Source: Methanoregula sp. (GTDB lineage: Archaea; Halobacteriota; Methanomicrobia; Methanomicrobiales; Methanospirillaceae). Taken from it: 7,632 bases of DNA. Below the pieces are notes generated by a model. That model was not told where the DNA came from. It was given only the letters and a program-made list of their open reading frames with translations, and searched no databases. Both the position numbers and the translations under genes were made by a program. Shown piece by piece: positions 1-5,801 of this stretch. The stretch's first letter is position 1; each line of letters opens with the position of its first letter. The stretch is taken from positions 3,978 to 11,609 of the forward strand of contig PNBP01000119.1 in assembly GCA_003136075.1 (NCBI GenBank). The letters are read 5' to 3'.

Positions 1-366
1 CCGCTGGAGGGTCTTTTTGTTCTCCCGGTAATGGGCAAGCACCCGGACGATCCACCCGGTGATTGTTTCGGGGGGAACAGGTTCCCTGCTTTGTCTGGAT
101 TCACGGCGGATTTTTGTAATGCCCCGGAGGACCCGGACGCTGGTGATGATCCAGAACATCCCAATGAGGACGCCGGCTGCACCGATCACGACCTGCAATG
201 CCGGAAAAATGGTAAAAGGATCTGCCGCTGCCCCGGGCAGTACTGATGAGATAATAGCCAGCATCCCAAACGTCATCACATTTGCGCCAAATATCATGTT
301 CAGGAGCACGAGTACAAAGAAGCTTTTCAGTTCGTCTTTGAACTGTGAAAGAGTGGTATCGGTCAT
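1..366 (-). CDS. Partial two-helix membrane protein of unknown function (C-terminus beyond window)
   Basis: An open minus-strand frame starts at ATG 366-364 and runs without a stop to base 1, giving 122 residues; the C-terminus lies outside the window. The start is supported by a GGTGA Shine-Dalgarno motif (minus strand, 380-376), 9 nt before the ATG. Residues about 15-45 and 52-81 are two hydrophobic segments separated by a short loop (LPGAAADP). They are followed by a strongly basic stretch (RGITKIRRESRQSR, 81-94), which suggests the tail is cytoplasmic. Residues 103-122 (GWIVRVLAHYRENKKTLQR) begin a charged soluble region. I do not recognise the family. It lies 139 bp downstream of the dedA-like gene on the same strand but has its own candidate TATA box, so it may be transcribed separately. 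The frame is real rather than a shadow because hydrophobic and basic blocks are cleanly segregated and competing frames give low-complexity Arg/His/Pro protein. Confidence 0.72.
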   Translation of the reverse strand, partial: MTDTTLSQFKDELKSFFVLVLLNMIFGANVMTFGMLAIISSVLPGAAADPFTIFPALQVVIGAAGVLIGMFWIITSVRVLRGITKIRRESRQSREPVPPETITGWIVRVLAHYRENKKTLQR

Positions 367-403
367 TGTGGTGTTTCACCGGATTACACGTATATTGTCG
401 GTC

Positions 404-415
404 TCTTAATAAAAA
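404..415 (-). promoter_or_regulatory. Candidate TATA box for the membrane protein at 1-366
   Basis: The minus strand reads TTTTTATTAAGA here, centred about 43 bp upstream of the ATG at 366. A start of transcription 25-27 bp downstream would fall near 382, just before the GGTGA ribosome site. A second AT-rich patch (CAATATACG on the minus strand, about 397-389) is a weaker alternative. Inferred from base composition and spacing only. Confidence 0.35.
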
Positions 416-467
416 CCATGAAACTAAAGTACGTAATTTAAAACGAAGAAGACCCGGAGGGGTTTTC

Positions 468-496
468 TTTCCCGCCCGGAATCATGCGGGAAAAAA
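468..496 (-). terminator. Hairpin and T-run downstream of the DedA-family gene
   Basis: Reading the minus strand after the DedA stop (506), there is a T6 run (496-491), then an 8-bp perfect inverted repeat: TTTCCCGC at 468-475 pairs with GCGGGAAA at 486-493 around a 10-nt loop. Archaeal termination usually relies on oligo-T in the non-template strand, so the T6 run 10 nt after the stop is the likelier signal. The hairpin could instead protect the 3' end of the mRNA. Confidence 0.4.
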
Positions 497-505
497 TGAG
501 AAAAT

Positions 506-1186
506 TTATTCTTTCTTTTCCGGGTTCTCCGGGGCATCTGTCGGACAGGAGCGAACCGACTGGACAACGCCAAAGATGATGGAACCAACCGCAAACAGCG
601 AAATGCCGATGATCGCGTAGACGATGATGTTAAAGTTCTGCTGGACAACCGGTATCGTCCCGAAGAAATAGCCGGCGAGCGTGAACGCAAGCACCCACAT
701 CGCCGCACCGATCACGTTGTAGGTAATAAACCAGCGGTAGGACATCTTTCCCACACCGGCCAAAAACGGTGCAAACGTGCGGATGAAGGGGATAAACCGG
801 GCGATAACAATCGTCACTCCCCCATAGCGGTTGAAATAGTCCTGCGTCTTTTCCAGGTGATCGCGCCTGACGATACAATATCTTTTCTCGACCAGTTTCA
901 TTCCCACCGTATGCCCGATCCAGTAGTTGATCGTGTCACCGAGCACTGCCGCAATAAAAAAAACGATAAGGAGCAGTTCGATATTTATATACCCGGTGCC
1001 GGCAAGCGCGCCGGCAATAAAGAGCAGCGAGTCCCCCGGCAGGTACGGCATAACGACCAGTCCGGTCTCGCAGAAGATGATCAGGAACAGGATCAGGTAC
1101 GTCCAGAACCCATAGGTCTGGATGATCCCGGGCAGGTACTTATCGAAGTGAAGGACCAGATCGATGAGGGAAAAAAATGGATCCAT
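506..1186 (-). CDS. DedA-family (SNARE-associated/VTT domain) integral membrane protein
   Basis: A complete 226-residue protein in the size range of the DedA family (about 200-250). The family signatures appear in order: Glu40 in CETGLVVMPYLPGDSLLF (38-55) with Asp52, then GDTINYWIGHTVG (83-95). The arginine-rich helix follows, ARFIPFIRTFAPFLAGVGKM (129-148), with Arg130 and Arg136, and then the W/F-rich segment to Trp164. Hydrophobic segments near 25-60, 68-95, 122-145, 152-178 and 185-208 fit a polytopic protein with re-entrant loops; the last 15 residues are charged and end in KKE. In bacteria DedA proteins (YqjA, YghB, DedA) support membrane homeostasis and proton-motive-force-dependent processes; some, such as UptA and PetA, are lipid-carrier or phospholipid translocases. 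The archaeal substrate is not known. The start at 1186 lacks a good Shine-Dalgarno site but lies about 32 bp from a TATA-like box, which fits a leaderless transcript. It is divergent to the NRAMP-like gene. Confidence 0.93.
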   Translation of the reverse strand: MDPFFSLIDLVLHFDKYLPGIIQTYGFWTYLILFLIIFCETGLVVMPYLPGDSLLFIAGALAGTGYINIELLLIVFFIAAVLGDTINYWIGHTVGMKLVEKRYCIVRRDHLEKTQDYFNRYGGVTIVIARFIPFIRTFAPFLAGVGKMSYRWFITYNVIGAAMWVLAFTLAGYFFGTIPVVQQNFNIIVYAIIGISLFAVGSIIFGVVQSVRSCPTDAPENPEKKE

Positions 1187-1212
1187 TTCAGGATATATAT
1201 GGTGTATCTGGC

Positions 1213-1223
1213 GATAAATAAAG
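1213..1223 (-). promoter_or_regulatory. Candidate TATA box for the DedA-family gene
   Basis: The minus strand reads CTTTATTTATC, centred about 32 bp before the ATG at 1186. With the usual 25-bp offset, transcription would start at or very near the ATG, which matches the absence of a Shine-Dalgarno motif there. Confidence 0.45.
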
Positions 1224-1250
1224 CGGATAACATGTTCTGTTAAGATGTGT

Positions 1251-1266
1251 CCGGATCGTAATCCGG
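1251..1266. repeat. Inverted repeat CCGGAT-CGTA-ATCCGG in the divergent intergenic region
   Basis: A perfect 6-bp inverted repeat with a 4-nt spacer. Its core GGATCGTAATCCG (1253-1265) differs by one base from GGATCGTATCCG at 1347-1358, so the same motif occurs twice between the divergent DedA-like and NRAMP-like genes. This copy sits about 45 bp before the NRAMP-side TATA candidate and about 30 bp before the DedA-side one, where a regulator could act on both. Operator function is inferred. Confidence 0.4.
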
Positions 1267-1310
1267 TTCACGGGGCATATACAGGGGGAAAAATACGGGA
1301 AAAGTCAGGT

Positions 1311-1318
1311 ATTATAAA
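1311..1318 (+). promoter_or_regulatory. Candidate TATA box for the transporter cluster
   Basis: ATTATAAA is the best TATA-like match upstream of the ATG at 1442. It predicts a transcript start near 1338-1342 and a leader of about 100 nt containing the hairpin at 1346-1375. A weaker AT-rich stretch at 1404-1423 (GAATTTTAGTACATGTAATA) is too close to the start for a normal leader but could serve a near-leaderless transcript. Confidence 0.4.
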
Positions 1319-1345
1319 GCGCCGGTGTCCATAGATTAGCAGGAA

Positions 1346-1375
1346 AGGATCGTATCCGTTTGAGGATACGATTTT
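1346..1375 (+). repeat. Long hairpin followed by T4 in the leader of the NRAMP-like gene
   Basis: ATCGTATCC (1349-1357) pairs perfectly with GGATACGAT (1364-1372) around the 6-nt loop GTTTGA. Two G-U pairs and one A-U pair extend the stem to 12 bp, and the right arm ends in TTTT. It lies about 70 nt before the ATG. As RNA it looks like an attenuator or terminator; as DNA it is a palindromic operator candidate. No gene upstream on the plus strand needs a terminator here. Confidence 0.5.
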
Positions 1376-1441
1376 GCAGTTCATTCGATCTGAATGGGGG
1401 CTTGAATTTTAGTACATGTAATACGATGCGGCAGGTGACGG

Positions 1442-2710
1442 ATGGATTTCGGATCGACATTTTTTTATAAATACCGGCGTTTTGTCAAAACGCTCCAGAT
1501 CTACCTGCTCCTGTCAGGTCCCGGGCTCATTGTGATGCTTGCCGACAACGACGCCGGGGGTATCACTACCTACACGGTGACCGGGGCAAAATTCGGGTAT
1601 GGGCTGATCTGGTTTTTACTGCTGCTCCTCCCGGTTGCCTACGTTGTGCAGGAAATGACCGTGCGACTCGGCGCTGTCACGAAACGCGGGCATGCGGAAG
1701 CAATCTTTGATGCGTTCGGATCGTTCTGGGGCTGGTTCTCGTTTTTGGATCTCGCACTGGTGAACTGGCTTACGCTTATCACCGAGTTCATCGGCATGAC
1801 AGCGGCGCTCATGATCTTCCATATCCCGCCGCTTATCACGGTCGCGGTCGTCTCGGTGATTATGATGCTCATGGTGCTGCAGGGACGCTACTGGACGTGG
1901 GAGAAGATCGCGCTTTTGTTTGCCGCGCTGAACCTGATCTATATCCCTGCGGCATTTATGGTCCACCCTTCGGTCGGCGAAGTGCTTTCGGTTGGTCTCA
2001 TCCCGCATTTCCCCGGCGGGTTCAATGGCACGCTCTTCTTCTTTTTAATGGCAAACATCGGCACGACCATCGCACCATGGATGATCTTCTTCCAGCAGAG
2101 TGCGGTCGTTGATAAAGGCATGAAGGAGAAGGATATTCCCTGGGGGCAGATGGACACCCTGATCGGGTCAGCATTTACGGTGATTGTCGCCATCTTCCTT
2201 GTCGTCGTTACCGGTACCGTTCTCTATGGCTCGGAAATCGAGAGTGCGGCACAGGCGGCGAGCATTATAATCGTCAGTAATCCATGGCTCGGGACGTTTA
2301 TCGCCATTGGCCTGTTTGACGCCGGGTTCCTTGGCGCGATCTGCATATCGCTTGCGAGCTCGTGGGCGTTTGGGGAGGTTTTCGGGTGGGCGCATTCACT
2401 CAATCTGAAGATCCGCGAGGCACCATGGTTCTACACCTGCTACTTCTTTGCGCTCATCAGTGCGGGAGCGGTTGTCCTGATCCCTAACGCCCCCCTCGTC
2501 CTGATCACGCTCTTTGTGCAGGTGGTTGCAGTCACCCTTCTCCCGGCGGCGCTCGTCTTTTTGATTTTGCTGTTGAACAACGAAGAGATCATGGGGAAGT
2601 ACCGGAACACGAGGCTTCAGAACATCGCGGCGATAACGATCGTAGTCGTGATTATCGTACTCTCTACCCTGTACGGGATCACGACGCTCTTTCCGGGGTT
2701 AATCACGTAG
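1442..2710 (+). CDS. NRAMP-superfamily divalent metal transporter, NRMT-like (probable Mg2+)
   Basis: A 422-residue polytopic protein with about eleven hydrophobic segments and the NRAMP/SLC11 fold signature. The TM1 motif GPG...DPGN appears as GPGLIVMLADNDAGG (26-40): Asp37 is kept, but Pro becomes Ala38 and the metal-ligand Asn becomes Gly40. The TM6 motif GAT-MPH appears as GTTIAPW (207-213): the soft-metal ligand Met is Ala211 and the His linked to proton movement is Trp213. From family knowledge, loss of the Met ligand and the Asn is typical of NRAMP-related magnesium transporters (NRMT), characterised in Eggerthella lenta, and argues against an Mn/Fe transporter. The start is supported by AGGTGA at 1433-1438. 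The downstream gene encodes Mg2+-sensor-type MgtE and CBS domains 233 bp away, with a small membrane-protein gene in between, which supports magnesium as substrate. Automated annotation would likely say 'NRAMP family Mn2+/Fe2+ transporter'. Superfamily membership is firm; Mg2+ specificity is inference. Confidence 0.9.
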   Translation: MDFGSTFFYKYRRFVKTLQIYLLLSGPGLIVMLADNDAGGITTYTVTGAKFGYGLIWFLLLLLPVAYVVQEMTVRLGAVTKRGHAEAIFDAFGSFWGWFSFLDLALVNWLTLITEFIGMTAALMIFHIPPLITVAVVSVIMMLMVLQGRYWTWEKIALLFAALNLIYIPAAFMVHPSVGEVLSVGLIPHFPGGFNGTLFFFLMANIGTTIAPWMIFFQQSAVVDKGMKEKDIPWGQMDTLIGSAFTVIVAIFLVVVTGTVLYGSEIESAAQAASIIIVSNPWLGTFIAIGLFDAGFLGAICISLASSWAFGEVFGWAHSLNLKIREAPWFYTCYFFALISAGAVVLIPNAPLVLITLFVQVVAVTLLPAALVFLILLLNNEEIMGKYRNTRLQNIAAITIVVVIIVLSTLYGITTLFPGLIT

Positions 2711-2725
2711 GAGGATGGTGGTGGT

Positions 2726-2932
2726 ATGGTGACGGTTGAAGGGGTTTTCGGGGACCGGATCGGAAGCGTGATCCGCGGGTGGATGAACAAGATTGACGGG
2801 ATTAACCGGAAGTATGCGGTGCCGAGGATAACCATGTCTCCGGGCGTGAAGATCGCGCTCATGCTCCTCAGGCTGTACCTGGTTTTTCTCGTACTTCTGT
2901 TGGGTTATAAATTCTATACGTTGATGCAGTGA
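2726..2932 (+). CDS. Small single-helix membrane protein between the transporter and the MgtE/CBS genes
   Basis: A 68-residue protein. Its ATG follows an AGGAGG Shine-Dalgarno motif (2709-2714) that overlaps the transporter stop codon; the 11-nt spacing is long, but GGTGGT repeats lie in between. The N-terminal half is soluble and amphipathic (residues 1-40, ending KYAVPRITMSP). Residues about 42-64 form one hydrophobic helix (VKIALMLLRLYLVFLVLLLG), and the tail YKFYTLMQ is short. The positive charge before the helix predicts that the N-terminus is cytosolic. The 15-bp gap before it and 11-bp gap after it imply co-translation with both neighbours. I do not recognise a named family. Its position in the cluster suggests an accessory subunit or tether for the transporter or its soluble partner. 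Confidence 0.75.
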   Translation: MVTVEGVFGDRIGSVIRGWMNKIDGINRKYAVPRITMSPGVKIALMLLRLYLVFLVLLLGYKFYTLMQ

Positions 2933-2943
2933 GGGATGAAACG

Positions 2944-4227
2944 ATGCCAGTCGAACACGAACAGGGCGGCGCAAAACCGGCGGACCGGGAGATCTTCCTT
3001 TCAGATCTCCTGAACGCAGCGGTGATGGTAAAAGGAAAGAAGGTCGGGTCGCTTGCGGATCTCGTCATCGTAGAGACCGCCCGGATCCCGGAAGTCCGGT
3101 TCATATTTGTCCGGCGCCCGTTCGGGAACCCGAGCCTTCTTATCCCGTTTGAGAAGATCACGGACATTTCCCACCGCCGTATTACGACCGATATTGAGGA
3201 GTTGAAACCGTATGAAGCCCAGCCGGCCGAGGATGCGATCCTTCTGCGGGACTACGTGCTCGACAAGAAAGTCCTGGACCTTGAAGAGAATGAGGTGGAA
3301 GTGGTCTACGATATCCGGCTTGTGCAGAGGAATAAGAAACTGTACGTCACCGATGTGGATACCGGGAGGATTGCCCGGCTCCGGCGGCTTGGGTTAAAAC
3401 CGCTTGCAAAGATCCTGTACCCGTCAAAGGACGAACGGGATGACTCCCTGATCTCGTGGACGTTAATCCAGCCCCTGCCCATGGATATCGGGAGTTTTGT
3501 CGGGAACGTGAAGCTGAACGTATTAAAAGAGAAGCTCGCCGATATGCATCCGGTGGATCTTGCAGATATCATTGAAGAGCTCGACCATGAACAGCGGGTC
3601 ATGATCTTCTCCTCGCTCGATAACGAACAGGCGTCCGATACACTGGAAGAAATCGAGCCCAATGTCCAGCGGGATATCATCGCATCGTTGAAAAAGGAGA
3701 AAGTTGTCCAGCTGATAAACGTCATGACCCCGGGCCAGGCAGCCGATATCCTCTCGGTGCTCCCCACACCGGATGCCCAGGTGATCATCGCAGCGCTGAA
3801 CCCGGACAATGCGCGAAAGATCCAGTCCATCATCGAGAAGCAGGAAGAACGAGTCATCAACTTTACCACGCAGAAGATCCTGAAGTTTTCACCGGATACT
3901 CTCGTGGAGCGTGTCCAGAATGACTTTCCCAGGTATGCCCGCGACAAGGACGTGATCATGTATGTCTATGTCGTGGACGAGAAGGAGACGCTTTTAGGTG
4001 TGATCGATTTAAAAGAACTCCTGAAGGCAGAAGACCAGATGCATTTACGCGATATCATGGTCGAGAACGTGATCAGTCTTTCGACGGACAGCACGCTCAA
4101 GGAAGCGTCCCAGCAGTTTGCGCGATATGATTTCAGGGCCCTCCCCGTCACTGACGATCGGCAGAGACTGGTGGGCGTTATCCCGTACCGCGACGTGATC
4201 AACCTGACCCATCATTTCCTCGAATAA
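2944..4227 (+). CDS. PRC-barrel / MgtE N-terminal / CBS-pair protein without a channel domain (putative Mg2+ sensor)
   Basis: A soluble 427-residue protein. Residues about 16-75 and 98-155 look like two PRC-barrel-type domains (KGKKVGSLADLVI; LIPFEKITDIS). Residues about 190-300 are the superhelical MgtE N domain, with repeats such as LADMHPVDLADIIEEL, LDNEQASDTLEEI and MTPGQAADILSVLP. Residues about 315-420 are a CBS pair (LLGVIDLKELL; MVENVISLSTDSTLKEA; RALPVTDDRQRLVGVI). There is no hydrophobic segment, so the MgtE channel (a further 150-plus residues of membrane helices) is absent. In MgtE the N and CBS domains bind cytosolic Mg2+ through acidic residues and close the pore, so a detached version probably regulates a partner. 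I chose ATG 2944 because GAGGG (2931-2935) lies 8 nt upstream. A GTG at 2929 would overlap the previous stop and add 5 residues, but has no Shine-Dalgarno site. It may be annotated elsewhere simply as a CBS domain protein or magnesium transporter. Confidence 0.9.
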   Translation: MPVEHEQGGAKPADREIFLSDLLNAAVMVKGKKVGSLADLVIVETARIPEVRFIFVRRPFGNPSLLIPFEKITDISHRRITTDIEELKPYEAQPAEDAILLRDYVLDKKVLDLEENEVEVVYDIRLVQRNKKLYVTDVDTGRIARLRRLGLKPLAKILYPSKDERDDSLISWTLIQPLPMDIGSFVGNVKLNVLKEKLADMHPVDLADIIEELDHEQRVMIFSSLDNEQASDTLEEIEPNVQRDIIASLKKEKVVQLINVMTPGQAADILSVLPTPDAQVIIAALNPDNARKIQSIIEKQEERVINFTTQKILKFSPDTLVERVQNDFPRYARDKDVIMYVYVVDEKETLLGVIDLKELLKAEDQMHLRDIMVENVISLSTDSTLKEASQQFARYDFRALPVTDDRQRLVGVIPYRDVINLTHHFLE

Positions 4228-4234
4228 TTTTTTT
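4228..4234 (+). terminator. T7 run immediately after the transporter cluster
   Basis: Seven T residues follow directly after the TAA at 4225-4227, with no strong GC hairpin before them. Oligo-T alone is sufficient for intrinsic termination in many archaea. It marks the likely end of the 1442-4227 transcript. Confidence 0.5.
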
Positions 4235-4240
4235 GATTGT

Positions 4241-4256
4241 TCACCATCAATGGTGA
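4241..4256. repeat. Palindrome TCACCAT-CA-ATGGTGA between the cluster and RuBisCO
   Basis: A perfect 7-bp inverted repeat with a 2-nt centre, 7 bp after the T7 run. The loop is too small for a stable RNA hairpin with all pairs formed, so a dimeric DNA-binding site is at least as likely. It lies about 175 bp before the RuBisCO start. Confidence 0.35.
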
Positions 4257-4340
4257 GGATAATTGTCAAAGGAAAATCCGCCATCGGTTTTAACTGTTAT
4301 CACACATCGGCGAACTGCGCTCTTCATCCGCAGGTCACCC

Positions 4341-4415
4341 CCTTGGTTGCCCGGTCAGGTATCCATCCCCCCGGTATCGTACCTGAACATTTTTCACCAA
4401 GGCACTCCTTGGTTG
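4341..4415 (+). promoter_or_regulatory. Structured leader of RuBisCO with clustered inverted and direct repeats
   Basis: Three elements lie within 75 bp. CCTTGGTTG occurs at 4341-4349 and again at 4407-4415. CAGGTA (4356-4361) is inverted as TACCTG (4380-4385). ACCAAGG (4396-4402) pairs with CCTTGGT (4407-4413) around the 4-nt loop CACT, a perfect 7-bp hairpin ending 16 nt before the ATG at 4430. The Shine-Dalgarno site AGGTG (4420-4424) lies just after the hairpin. No convincing TATA box was found; GGTTTTAACTG at 4287-4297 is the best weak candidate. Regulation by a protein or by RNA structure is inference. Confidence 0.4.
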
Positions 4416-4429
4416 GTACAGGTGTTTCA

Positions 4430-5723
4430 ATGGCAATTGACTGGTACAAAGAATTTGTTGACCTTACCTACGAGCCTGCACGGGACGACCTTGTCTGCCT
4501 CTATTCCTACGAAGCGGCGGAAGGGATAACCAAAGAAGAAGCGACAGGAAGGATCGCTTCAGAGAGCTCGACAGGTACCTGGACGACGCTCCACACGCTC
4601 CCGCCGAGAATGAAGGCGCTTGAAGCAAAGGCGTTTGAGTTTGACAACAACCTTGTCAAGATCGCTTACCCGCTTGCACTCTGGGAGGAAGGAAACGCGG
4701 TTCAGCTCATGAGCGGGATCGCCGGCAATATTTTTGGCATGAAAGCGCTCAAAAACCTGCGCCTGATCGATGTCTCGCTGCCACCGGCATACATGAAACA
4801 TTTCAAAGGCCCGGCATTTGGGATGGACGGTATCAGGAAGATGATGGATGTCCACGGCCGGCCACTCACCGGTGCGGTGCCAAAACCCAAGATCGGGTTC
4901 TCTGCCAAAGAGCATGCGGAGGTGGGTTACGAGACGTGGATGGGCGGGTTTGATTTTGTCAAGGATGACGAGAACCTGACATCTACCCCGTTCAACCGGT
5001 TCGAGGACCGGGTGAAATATATGTCAAAACTACGGGACAAGGCCGAGAAGGAGACGGGCGAGACGAAGTCCGCGTTCCTCAACATCACGGCCGACACCGA
5101 GACCATGAAGAAGCGGGCCGACCTGCTCGCGGAGTACCGGCTGGAACTACGCGATGATCGACGTTGTCGTAGCCGGCACGGCAAGCGTCATGACGATGCG
5201 GGATTACTGCACCGATCTCGGGCTGGCCATCCATGCGCACCGGGCGATGCATGCCGCATTTGACCGGAACAAAAAACATGGCGTTACAATGCAGTTCCTT
5301 GCAAAACTGATGAGACTGATCGGGGTCTCCCAGATCCACACGGGAACCGCAGTCGGCAAACTGACCGGCACAAAAAAAGAGGTACGGGTCCTTGCCGATA
5401 TCCTGCGGGAGAAGAAGAACACCGCAGTCAAGGGGATGCTCCTCGACCAGGATTGGGGAACAATAAAGACCGCATTCCCGGTCTGCTCAGGAGGGCTTCA
5501 TCCCGGACTTGTCCCGGATGTGCTCGACATCTATGGCTGTGATATGGTGCTGCTGGTCAGCGGGGGCATTCACGGCCACCCGGATGGCACACGCGCCGGT
5601 GCACGGGCGACCATGCAGGCAGTCGAGGCATGGCAGGAAGGTATCAGTCTCGATGAGAAAGCAAAGAAGGCAAAGGAACTTAAAAGTGCCCTTAAAAAGT
5701 GGGGATATTACAAGCCGAAGTAA
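4430..5723 (+). pseudogene. rbcL: Form III (archaeal) ribulose-1,5-bisphosphate carboxylase, split by a one-base frameshift
   Basis: The enzyme carboxylates ribulose 1,5-bisphosphate to two 3-phosphoglycerates, in archaeal AMP salvage or, in some Methanomicrobiales, the reductive hexulose-phosphate pathway. Translation from ATG 4430 (AGGTG site at 4420-4424) reads 236 family residues to LLAEY, then drifts into Arg/His-rich sequence and stops at 5263. The rest resumes in another frame from about 5139 to the stop at 5721-5723. Removing one C at 5137/5138 gives a 430-residue protein, normal for form III. Key residues are present on both sides (positions after repair): Glu45 and Thr50/Trp51 in ESSTGTW, Asn100 in GNIFG, Lys152/Lys154 in PKPKIG, carbamylated Lys178 with Asp180/Glu181 in KDDEN, His270/Arg271 in HAHR, His303, loop-6 Lys310 in GTAVGKL, Ser353 in CSGGLHPG, and SGGIHGHPDG (377-386). 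The preserved catalytic set points to a sequencing error or a very recent mutation. A frame of unknown function extends upstream to 4250, but the family N-terminus supports 4430. Confidence 0.92.
5135..5144 (+). other. Frameshift site in the RuBisCO gene
   Basis: The upstream frame reads GAG TAC (Glu235, Tyr236) to 5137. The downstream frame reads GGC TGG AAC TAC GCG ATG from 5139. The base pair CC at 5137-5138 contains one C too many for a continuous frame. It is not in a long homopolymer and no slippery heptamer or stop codon follows at once, so programmed frameshifting is not suggested. Confidence 0.85.
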
Positions 5724-5732
5724 TGGTGGTAA

Positions 5733-5747
5733 TTTTCCCTTTCTTTA
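5733..5747 (+). terminator. Pyrimidine-rich tract after RuBisCO
   Basis: TTTTCCCTTTCTTT lies 10 nt after the RuBisCO stop. It contains a T4 and two T3 runs, weak as a terminator but the only candidate before the radical SAM gene, so read-through is possible. Confidence 0.25.
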
Positions 5748-5775
5748 TGATTGGGATATACAGATCAGATCCAGC

Positions 5776-5786
5776 GATAATTAAGT
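5776..5786 (+). promoter_or_regulatory. Candidate TATA box for the radical SAM gene
   Basis: GATAATTAAGT is centred about 21 bp before the ATG at 5802. This would put the transcript start at or near the start codon, consistent with the lack of a Shine-Dalgarno motif there. CTTTATGAT (about 5743-5751) is an alternative with a roughly 30-nt leader. Confidence 0.35.
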
Positions 5787-5801
5787 AGATCTTTGACCTT
5801 G

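Noticed and set aside
1340..1441. Known metal riboswitch (M-box, yybP-ykoY or NiCo type) in the transporter leader
   Set aside because: Only one long hairpin is visible. I could not find the multi-helix junction or conserved loops of these classes, and they are essentially bacterial.
3306..3959. A 217-codon minus-strand frame inside the PRC/MgtE/CBS gene
   Set aside because: It is Ser/Arg-rich and lies fully antisense to a gene with clear domains, which is typical of a GC-rich shadow frame.
4250..4429. Upstream 60-codon extension of the RuBisCO frame
   Set aside because: The form III RuBisCO N-terminus begins at ATG 4430 behind an AGGTG ribosome site; the extension is Pro/His-rich and unlike the family. 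It also contains the leader repeats.
5135..5144. Programmed +1 ribosomal frameshift in RuBisCO
   Set aside because: There is no slippery sequence, no rare or stop codon at the shift (CGG is common in this window) and no known precedent in the family. Sequence error or mutation is simpler.
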